Shown here: positions 1 to 4,758 of the stretch, one piece after another
How positions within the stretch are numbered: position 1 is the stretch's first letter
Layout: every line of letters begins with the position of its first letter
Notes under the pieces: model-generated
Databases searched by the model: none
What the model was told of the DNA's origin: nothing
The model's input: the letters and a program-made list of their open reading frames with translations, nothing else
Source of the DNA: Deltaproteobacteria bacterium
GTDB taxonomy: Bacteria; Desulfobacterota; Desulfobacteria; Desulfobacterales; SG8-13
Assembly: GCA_030670715.1 (NCBI GenBank)
Contig: DAOVBC010000163.1
Span: 1 to 5,927 of the forward strand
Length of the DNA: 5,927 bases
Direction: 5' to 3'
Position numbers and translations under genes: made by a program

Positions 1-269
1 GATTCGAAAAGATCAGAGAAAGAATCATCAAGCAGGGTGAGAAGAAAAAGAAGGCGATTATTGAAGGGGCTCATCTGGAAAGTAAGATTCTGCTTCAAGA
101 GGCCAAAAGAAGGATCGATAATCAGATTTCAATGGCAAAAAAGAAGTTTCGGGACGAAATGATAGACAGAGCGATGGACATCGTTGTTGAAAAGCTTCCC
201 CGCGAGATGACCGATCAAGACAACCAGAGATTTTTAAAACAATATCTCGATAGTACCCGAACAGAATAA
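1..269 (+). CDS. atpF: F0F1 ATP synthase subunit b, C-terminal part (5' end outside window)
   Basis: Reading from base 3 gives 88 residues ending at a TAA at 267-269. The start lies outside the window. The visible part is a highly charged, Lys/Glu/Arg/Gln-rich helix without proline until near the end (it begins FEKIRERIIKQGEKKKKAII). It continues with QEAKRRIDNQISMAKKKF and then an amphipathic DEMIDRAMDIVVEKLP stretch, closing with DQDNQRFLKQYLD. This is the usual pattern of the peripheral-stalk b subunit: a long dimerising coiled coil, then a short C-terminal segment that contacts delta/F1. In the family the protein is anchored in the membrane by an N-terminal helix, which is not visible here. 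The end looks intact. No atpH or atpA follows, so this is either the end of an F0-only cluster or a rearranged locus. Another long-helix protein cannot be fully excluded. Confidence 0.82.
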   Translation, partial: FEKIRERIIKQGEKKKKAIIEGAHLESKILLQEAKRRIDNQISMAKKKFRDEMIDRAMDIVVEKLPREMTDQDNQRFLKQYLDSTRTE

Positions 270-333
270 CCGTATGTGTTCACGGCGTGCGTTTCCGCGA
301 ATAACGATATTGGTGGAGTGGCTTCGTCATTGA

Positions 334-501
334 AATGACCAGACACGACGCACGGCCTTTATACGGCAGGCCTATAATGAAGATATCGGCAATCCGATCA
401 ACTATGATATGGTGATTAACACTGGTAATATGTCAATCGAGTGTGCAACTGAGGCCGTTATTGCGGCGGTCAGGGATTGCCGCCGATCTACCACTCAGTA
501 A
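334..501 (+). pseudogene. Decayed 3' fragment of a cytidylate kinase-like family gene
   Basis: The frame starting at 334 reads NDQTRRTAFIRQAYNEDIGN, then PINYDMVINTGNMSIECATE, then a short helical tail to a TAA at 499-501. This matches what I know of the C-terminus of cytidylate kinase-like proteins: D-x-x-R-R-x-x-F-I, then D-x-x-(D/N)-P-x-x-Y-D-(L/M)-V-I-N-T, then L/M-S-x-E-x-A. The N-terminal P-loop and the rest of the kinase are missing. The frame is closed by TGA at 331-333, and there is no plausible start before an internal ATG at 409. A one-base loss in the A-run 333-335 would explain the break, since the next frame upstream reads Val-Ile-Glu straight into Asn-Asp. Only 64 bp separate the fragment from the atpF stop, so most of the gene has been deleted. 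The family call is from memory of the motif; the loss of function follows from the missing nucleotide-binding part. Confidence 0.6.
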
Positions 502-508
502 AAAGCCG

Positions 509-1315
509 TTACTCTTCCAGAAATCGACACATTTCCTCAAAATTAATCCTGGACGTCAGATCCAAACTCAAGGGAGTCACTGATACTGCCTGCTGATTTG
601 TGAAAGCATGGATGTCGGTACCCGAAACAAGGGATGAAGGGCACAAATCTATAGTTGTTTTTGCATCGGAAATCCGACTCTTAAGGGACGGACGTGACAA
701 CACTGATGAGTAGTACGGCTGATGCGCCAGCCGCGTCAAGCGCCATGGTGTCCGTTCATTCGCGGTCTCTGGTATATCGATCTTCAAAACATCAACGTCT
801 AAGGGTATTTTTCCAGACAACAGGATCTTGGAGAAATGCTTGAGGAAATATGCCGCGACATTCCAATTCTGTTCCGTATATTCACGATGTGATTCAATAT
901 CGGTTTGCTTTGATACGGCCAGGGCGGGCACGCCATGGCTTGCCCCCTCCAGGGCAGCTCCTATGGTCCCGGAGGTACTGATGTTTATGCCTAAGTTTTC
1001 GCCGTAGTTGATTCCGGAAACAACTAGATCGGGCTTCTTCTCATTGTATAATACACGCATGCTGTGTTTTACAGCCATAGCGGGAGAGCATTCGCAATGG
1101 TATGCCCTAACGCTCATACCTCTGATCTCGAAAGGTACAGGCATCAAGGCCGCCTCTGGATTACCCTGAAGACTTCGTCCCATACTCGTTTGCTGCCTGC
1201 GAGGAGCAACGACCACAACTTCTCCTAGATCAAGGACCGCCTCAACCGCTGCTCGTAAACCCGGAGAGAATATCCCATCATCGTTGGTGACCAGAATTTC
1301 AGCTAATCTCAACAT
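509..1315 (-). CDS. surE: 5'/3'-nucleotidase SurE
   Basis: SurE is a metal-dependent cytoplasmic phosphatase that removes phosphate from nucleoside 5'- and 3'-monophosphates. Numbered from the chosen start (268 aa, close to the usual 250-270), the metal-binding N-D-D-G is at 11-14 and the APRRQQTSMG loop supplies Ser44. The segment DLVVSGINYGENLG carries the conserved Asn at 103, and SGTIGAALEG is at 115-124. Near the C-terminus, GTDIHAF and AVSVTPLSLDLT are the usual last conserved blocks. One loop differs: the common G-T-P-A-D-C is here C-S-P-A-M-A. ATG codons lie at 1321 and 1315. I prefer 1315 because GAGAAG (1327-1322) sits 6 nt ahead of it but directly abuts 1321; AGGGAA further upstream could serve 1321. 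It lies about 35 bp after the transglycosylase gene and is probably last in its operon. Confidence 0.93.
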   Translation of the reverse strand: MLRLAEILVTNDDGIFSPGLRAAVEAVLDLGEVVVVAPRRQQTSMGRSLQGNPEAALMPVPFEIRGMSVRAYHCECSPAMAVKHSMRVLYNEKKPDLVVSGINYGENLGINISTSGTIGAALEGASHGVPALAVSKQTDIESHREYTEQNWNVAAYFLKHFSKILLSGKIPLDVDVLKIDIPETANERTPWRLTRLAHQPYYSSVLSRPSLKSRISDAKTTIDLCPSSLVSGTDIHAFTNQQAVSVTPLSLDLTSRINFEEMCRFLEE

Positions 1316-1336
1316 AAACATCTTCTCGATTTTTCC

Positions 1337-1349
1337 CTGAAATTTTCAG
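1337..1349. repeat. Short palindrome between the transglycosylase and surE genes
   Basis: CTGAA (1337-1341) pairs with TTCAG (1345-1349) across a 3-nt loop, directly after the transglycosylase stop codon on the minus strand. The stem is short and AT-rich and no T-run follows on that strand. It is at most a weak hairpin, next to the AGGGAA that might help translate surE. Confidence 0.25.
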
Positions 1350-1350
1350 A

Positions 1351-2373
1351 CTAGTGGGTTTCCCGGGGCACCCGATCCGAAACAACCAATTCGGCCGGAG
1401 GGTTTTTGGTGGCATTGCGGTTAAAGAATTCAGCTGTTTTCATTCCAAGCCCCGCCGGGACATGGACAAAATGTCGGCCGGAGGGTAGATAGTCTCTGAG
1501 AAAATGCGGATTGAGCTCTTTGAGGTCCTTGAAATCAGCGCCTAGGGTCAGGGCCAGATCCATCAGGTCAACCGGCCTTTTCAATCGGACTTTCACGGTG
1601 TCATACCGATCCGGACGATAGTGACCGTTGCGGGATAACCTGTAGCCGTAATGGGTAGGGTTTTCCATAATAATTTTAATCGCAGCAATGCGAAAGATAT
1701 AGCGCTCTGTTTCCAGCGGCAGATTAAGGCGGTAATAGTCGTCTGTTTGTTGTGCCCGAATGGATTTTCTAAGACGGGTTTCTCCCCCGTTGTAAGCGGC
1801 CATCGCCAGGGACCAGGAGCCGAATTTATCGTGCAGGCGGCGCAGGTTTTTAAGGGCCGCCTCTGTGGAACGTTCAAAACTGAGACGCTCATCGATTACA
1901 CCGTCCCGACGCAGACCGTTGCTCCTGGCCGCTATCGTCATAAACTGCCATGGGCCGCGGGCTCCCTTATTGGATCGGCTGTAGGTGATCAGCGCACTTT
2001 CAGCAACGGCCAGATACTTCAGGTCATCCGGCATACCGGCTTTAGCCAGTTGTTTTTCAATATACGGAAAATAGCGTCCCGCCCGCTTGAGATACATGTA
2101 CACCTGGGCCCGATCCCAGACCGTGATATTGAATTCGCGGTCGAGCATTTCCCACACCCGTCGGTTTTCAAGGGGCATCGGTTCGCCGCACAGGGTGAGC
2201 GTTTCCGGCAGGTTCAAATCGTAAACCACCGGTATGGCCGGCCCCGATCCGATTTCCTTTCCGGCCGGCGGAAGAGGTTTGGCCGGCGTGTTGTTGTCGA
2301 TAAAATTGGCCGTTAACATTCCCGCAGCAAAAATCAGAATGGCGAACATGACTATTTGAAGTGGTTTATTCAT
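1351..2373 (-). CDS. MltD-like membrane-anchored lytic transglycosylase (SLT domain)
   Basis: The enzyme cleaves the MurNAc-GlcNAc bond of peptidoglycan, leaving 1,6-anhydroMurNAc, on the periplasmic side. Residues 7-24 form one hydrophobic segment with no lipobox cysteine, so an uncleaved anchor or signal peptide is likely, unlike lipoprotein MltD of E. coli. A Pro-rich linker follows, then a conserved lead-in with LCGEP (61-65). The SLT/GH23 domain spans about 100-235. The catalytic Glu125 is in the AES motif, followed by GARGPWQFM (137-145) and MAAYNGGETR (191-200), the equivalents of G-x-S-G-L-W-Q-F-M and A-Y-N-x-G in the family. Residues 258-306 are a LysM-like tail (DLALTLGADFKDLKELNPHF), but no full LysM repeats are present, so wall binding is probably weak. 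The start ATG has no good Shine-Dalgarno; GGA lies about 15 nt upstream. It begins 28 bp after the synthetase beta gene. Confidence 0.9.
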   Translation of the reverse strand: MNKPLQIVMFAILIFAAGMLTANFIDNNTPAKPLPPAGKEIGSGPAIPVVYDLNLPETLTLCGEPMPLENRRVWEMLDREFNITVWDRAQVYMYLKRAGRYFPYIEKQLAKAGMPDDLKYLAVAESALITYSRSNKGARGPWQFMTIAARSNGLRRDGVIDERLSFERSTEAALKNLRRLHDKFGSWSLAMAAYNGGETRLRKSIRAQQTDDYYRLNLPLETERYIFRIAAIKIIMENPTHYGYRLSRNGHYRPDRYDTVKVRLKRPVDLMDLALTLGADFKDLKELNPHFLRDYLPSGRHFVHVPAGLGMKTAEFFNRNATKNPPAELVVSDRVPRETH

Positions 2374-2401
2374 TCAGTTGTAGAAATTCCGAAATGTTTA
2401 A

Positions 2402-3088
2402 TTATGATGTCTTCGGTTTCAGCATAATCCTGGCATCAGCCACGATGCACTGATCGCCGGTACATTTAACCGGGTTGAGGTCAATCGATTCGATCTGATC
2501 CTCAAGATCCATCAGCAACCTTGAAAAGCGAATCATCAACCGGGTGAGTTGCTCGCTATCGACCGGATCAGAACCCCGGTAACCGGTCAGCAGCCTTTTA
2601 CCCTTCAAACCGTTTACCATGGACCGGACGTCTGTTGCCGTTATCGGGGCCATCCGTATTACGGTGTCCTGATAAATTTCCACACCGGTGCCGCCGATGC
2701 CGAGCAGGACCACCGGTCCGAACTGGTAGTCTATTTTAGCGCCGACGATCAATTCAAGCCCGGTAACCATTTCCTCGATCAGTATGCCGGCAAAACCTTC
2801 AAAAGTGCTGTACCGGTTAAACGTATCGACCAGCCGCGTTTTATCTTTAATCCCGACCGTCACACCGCCCGCATCCGATTTGTGGATGATTTTTGGTGAT
2901 ACAATTTTGGCCACCAGCGGGTACTGGATGTTTGCCGCCGAGTCGGTGGCCTCACGCAACGTTGTCGCCCAGCTGAATCTGGGGACCTGTATTCCGGCCA
3001 GTGACAGCAGGCGCTTGGCCTCGGGCTCCAGTACCCAGCCCGCTTCTTGAGAACCGTGCAGAATGCCCTGCATTTCATTGTTCAGCAT
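2402..3088 (-). CDS. ADP-forming acyl-CoA (acetyl-CoA) synthetase beta subunit, ATP-grasp
   Basis: This is the nucleotide-binding subunit of an NDP-forming acyl-CoA synthetase (acyl-CoA + ADP + Pi to acid + CoA + ATP). It is 228 aa from the chosen start, the usual size of the stand-alone beta chain. It is an ATP-grasp_5 domain: YPLVAKIVSPKIIHKSDAGG near residues 56-75 carries His69, the second histidine that relays phosphate in this family. VLLGIGGTGVEIYQDTVIRM and IESIDLNPVK are the usual later metal- and nucleotide-site blocks. The start is the ATG at 3088, because AGGAGG ends 8 nt before it; the in-frame GTG at 3097 overlaps that Shine-Dalgarno and is unlikely. Start and alpha stop overlap by 7 bp (ATGCTGA), indicating translational coupling and 1:1 synthesis. 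The acid substrate cannot be told from sequence: acetate, branched or aryl acids are all possible. Confidence 0.92.
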   Translation of the reverse strand: MLNNEMQGILHGSQEAGWVLEPEAKRLLSLAGIQVPRFSWATTLREATDSAANIQYPLVAKIVSPKIIHKSDAGGVTVGIKDKTRLVDTFNRYSTFEGFAGILIEEMVTGLELIVGAKIDYQFGPVVLLGIGGTGVEIYQDTVIRMAPITATDVRSMVNGLKGKRLLTGYRGSDPVDSEQLTRLMIRFSRLLMDLEDQIESIDLNPVKCTGDQCIVADARIMLKPKTS

Positions 3089-4449
3089 GGCCGGCACCTC
3101 CTCAACGCTTCAACCATCAAAACCGCACCGTCAATGGATGAAGACACCGGGACATTGTTGAGTTCAAAGCCTTCGATCAGCATCCGGTATTTTTCCTGGT
3201 GGGGTACATATGCAACCAGGGGCTTACCCTCCCGATGATAGACATAGCTTAACCGCGCCCCGAGGTCCGAACTGATTCCAGGGGAATAGGGCAAAAGCAA
3301 AATGATGACACAATCGATCTCCGGTGCGCTGCTCAAGCCGCCGGCCGCGGCCACAAAGTCGTCATCCGTCGCGCTGCCGGTGAGATCCACGGGATTGGAA
3401 AGCGAAGCAATCGGCTGTACGCTCGGGGATAATTGTTGCCGGATGTGCTGCTGATTATCTTCCGAGAGTCTGGGTATGGTCAATCCGTAGGCTGAACACA
3501 CATCGGTTGCCAGCGCACCGTGGCCGCCGCTGACCGTGATGATGCCCACTTTGCCCTCCACCGGCTTTTGATAGCAGCTCAACGACTCACAAAAGGAGAC
3601 CATTTCAAATTCGTTACGGGCCTCTGCGATTCCATGCTGAGCAAGTACTTCGGAAAAAACACGGTAGTCACCGGCCAGAGATGCGGTGTGACTGGAGACG
3701 GCCCGGCTGCCCTCGGCAGTTTTGCCCGCCTTCAGCACGATAATCGGTTTGGGAACTTCGGCCGCGGCCTGAACAAATGTGCGGCCTTCATTTTTTTCAA
3801 AACCTTCAACATAAAACGTGATTACCGAAGTGCCGGGATCCGTTGCCAGGTAGGTGAGCAGGTCAAGCTCACGGATCAACGCCTTGTTGCCGATGCTCAC
3901 CGCCAGCGATAATCCGACGCCCTGTCCGGCGAACTTGACCATCTGGTCCACCAGCACACCGCCGCTCTGACTGATAATGGCAACCCTGCCGGGGTCGGGA
4001 CGGACCAGACGTTCGCCGGGCAGGAAAAAAGTGTCGAATCGGGCAGGTGCATATATACCCAGACAGTTGGGGCCGATAAATGGGAAATTCGCCTTGCGGG
4101 CAATGGCAACCAGTCGATTCTGCAGATCCTCGCGGCCGATTTCTGAAAATCCGCCCGAGATGACCGTTGCGCTGCCGACATCGTTTTGAATGCAGCTCTC
4201 CATAATATCCGGAACAAATTCGGCCCGAGCGGCGATTACGGCCAGATCGATCCGGGTCGGTATTTCAGCGATACCGGTATATACCGTGTCGCGCTGGAGC
4301 CTGCCTCCCCGGGGGTTAACCGGATAGACTTTGACCGGATATCTCAGGTGAATTTTGTTGTAGATGACATTCGCCGGATGGCGATCGTTGCTCAACGATA
4401 CACCGATAACGGCGATGGTTTTCGGTTTAAAAAGAGGTGTAAAGTCCAA
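3082..4449 (-). CDS. ADP-forming acyl-CoA (acetyl-CoA) synthetase alpha subunit
   Basis: This is the CoA-binding and acyl-transfer subunit, 455 aa, the usual length of the stand-alone alpha chain. Residues 5-135 are a Rossmann-type CoA-binding domain (FKPKTIAVIGVS, later GPNCLG at 126-131). Residues 150-290 are the succinyl-CoA ligase-like domain with SQSGG (160-164), the conserved Glu215 in YVEGF, and the phosphorylated His254 in SSHTASLAGD. Residues 298-450 are the third ligase domain typical of this family (SGGHGALATDVCSAYGL, SNPVDLTGSA). The motif is usually S-H-T-G; here it is S-H-T-A. The start is a TTG directly after an in-frame TAA (4452-4450), with GGGGG 4 nt upstream, so no upstream extension is possible. 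The N-terminus then aligns with the family start. It is first in a minus-strand operon behind a strong promoter. Confidence 0.93.
   Translation of the reverse strand: MDFTPLFKPKTIAVIGVSLSNDRHPANVIYNKIHLRYPVKVYPVNPRGGRLQRDTVYTGIAEIPTRIDLAVIAARAEFVPDIMESCIQNDVGSATVISGGFSEIGREDLQNRLVAIARKANFPFIGPNCLGIYAPARFDTFFLPGERLVRPDPGRVAIISQSGGVLVDQMVKFAGQGVGLSLAVSIGNKALIRELDLLTYLATDPGTSVITFYVEGFEKNEGRTFVQAAAEVPKPIIVLKAGKTAEGSRAVSSHTASLAGDYRVFSEVLAQHGIAEARNEFEMVSFCESLSCYQKPVEGKVGIITVSGGHGALATDVCSAYGLTIPRLSEDNQQHIRQQLSPSVQPIASLSNPVDLTGSATDDDFVAAAGGLSSAPEIDCVIILLLPYSPGISSDLGARLSYVYHREGKPLVAYVPHQEKYRMLIEGFELNNVPVSSSIDGAVLMVEALRRCRPC
3089..3104 (-). promoter_or_regulatory. Ribosome binding site of the synthetase beta gene, inside the alpha reading frame
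   Basis: GAGGAGG on the minus strand lies in the last codons of the alpha gene (the AGG AGG arginine pair) and is 8 nt ahead of ATG 3088. It decides between the ATG and the GTG at 3097, which overlaps the same site. Confidence 0.75.
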
Positions 4450-4453
4450 TTAA

Positions 4454-4458
4454 CCCCC
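4454..4458 (-). promoter_or_regulatory. Ribosome binding site for the synthetase alpha TTG start
   Basis: On the minus strand GGGGG (4458-4454) is followed by TTAA and then TTG at 4449. The TAA in this spacer is in frame with the gene, which fixes TTG as the first possible start. Spacing of 4 nt is short and the sequence is not the best Shine-Dalgarno, so translation may be modest. Confidence 0.55.
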
Positions 4459-4509
4459 AAACTTTCGAAATTCCAAATTTAATTCTACCCGGTTAGAGCG
4501 TAAAATACA

Positions 4510-4538
4510 ATTTTAAATCATCCGTGGCATTTTGTCAA
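4510..4538 (-). promoter_or_regulatory. Sigma70-type promoter of the synthetase/transglycosylase/surE operon
   Basis: On the minus strand TTGACA (4538-4533) is a perfect -35 box and TAAAAT (4515-4510) a 5/6 match to the -10 box, separated by exactly 17 bp. Transcription would begin near 4503, giving a leader of about 54 nt before TTG 4449. No separate promoter is evident ahead of the three downstream genes, in keeping with one transcript. Confidence 0.72.
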
Positions 4539-4567
4539 TTTGTTCGTATTACAATGTATTGCCCGGT

Positions 4568-4596
4568 CGCCCGCCTGTGCGGAAAAATGGCGGGCG
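4568..4596. repeat. GC-rich inverted repeat between the divergent promoters
   Basis: CGCCCGCC (4568-4575) is the exact reverse complement of GGCGGGCG (4589-4596), with a 13-nt spacer. A smaller CCGC/GCGG hairpin (4571-4574 with 4579-4582) competes with the left arm. A second short stem, GCCGG/CCGGC (4603-4607 with 4615-4619), follows. The block 4561-4620 is strikingly GC-rich against AT-rich flanks. No T-run follows on either strand, so it is not an ordinary intrinsic terminator. It could be a protein site or a REP-like palindrome. Confidence 0.6.
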
Positions 4597-4644
4597 GGCA
4601 TGGCCGGCGGGTTTCCGGCAACGCGTTAAAATTGAGTAAATTAT

Positions 4645-4673
4645 TTGACAGACCCTGCCGGTATGATCATATT
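4645..4673 (+). promoter_or_regulatory. Sigma70-type promoter of the rhodanese/MBL gene
   Basis: TTGACA (4645-4650) is a perfect -35 box. CATATT (4668-4673) is a 4/6 -10 match at 17-bp spacing. An AT-rich stretch at about 4625-4644 could act as an UP element. Transcription would start near 4680, leaving a leader of about 79 nt before ATG 4759. Confidence 0.6.
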
Positions 4674-4691
4674 TGAGTCATTTAAAATGCA

Positions 4692-4751
4692 CCTTTCATC
4701 GCGGCTTGTTGAAAGGGAATGTGAAACCTGGACCAATAAAATCATGAAAGG
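4692..4751 (+). promoter_or_regulatory. Candidate leader RNA switch that can mask the ribosome binding site
   Basis: CCTTTCA (4692-4698) is exactly complementary to TGAAAGG at 4710-4716, forming a 7-bp hairpin with an 11-nt loop. Its extension CCTTTCAT (4692-4699) is exactly complementary to ATGAAAGG at 4744-4751, which includes most of the Shine-Dalgarno of the next gene. The two helices are mutually exclusive, so one arrangement exposes and the other hides the ribosome binding site. The pairing is seen in the sequence; the regulatory role is inference, and pyrimidine-rich runs can match a Shine-Dalgarno by chance. Confidence 0.35.
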
Positions 4752-4753
4752 AG
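4747..4753 (+). promoter_or_regulatory. Ribosome binding site of the rhodanese/MBL gene
   Basis: AAAGGAG lies 5 nt ahead of ATG 4759 and selects that start. The in-frame ATG at 4744 precedes the site and the TTG at 4645 is part of the -35 box, so neither is a likely start. Confidence 0.85.
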
Positions 4754-4758
4754 TAAGC

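Larger units (their letters stand above)
4450..4758. other. Divergent intergenic region of 309 bp without a gene
   Basis: From left to right this gap holds the short leader of the synthetase operon, its promoter, a GC-rich palindromic block, an AT-rich stretch, the promoter of the rhodanese/MBL gene and its leader. No small reading frame with a believable ribosome binding site was found. The two inferred start points are about 177 bp apart, so a regulator bound between them could act on both operons. Confidence 0.6.

Noticed and set aside
270..333. Extension of the kinase relic back to the atpF stop
   Set aside because: None of the three frames gives convincing family similarity here, so only 334-501 is called.
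480..520. Bidirectional terminator between the convergent ends of the kinase relic and surE
   Set aside because: No stem with flanking T/A runs could be found; the 7-bp gap leaves no room and the adjacent coding ends show no hairpin.
1651..2316. 221-codon open frame on the plus strand opposite the transglycosylase gene
   Set aside because: It lies wholly inside a well-supported gene, shows no domain pattern and has no clear ribosome binding site. GC-rich codons opposite a real gene often leave such frames open.
3520..3912. Open frames on both strands within the synthetase alpha gene
   Set aside because: All overlap a continuous 455-residue family match and have no motifs or start signals of their own.
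4568..4620. Intrinsic terminator at the GC-rich hairpins
   Set aside because: No T-run follows the stem on either strand, and by the inferred start points neither transcript crosses it.
4645..4758. A longer rhodanese/MBL protein starting at TTG 4645
   Set aside because: The TTG is the first half of a perfect -35 box, no ribosome binding site precedes it, and the extra residues do not resemble a rhodanese start. AAAGGAG selects ATG 4759.
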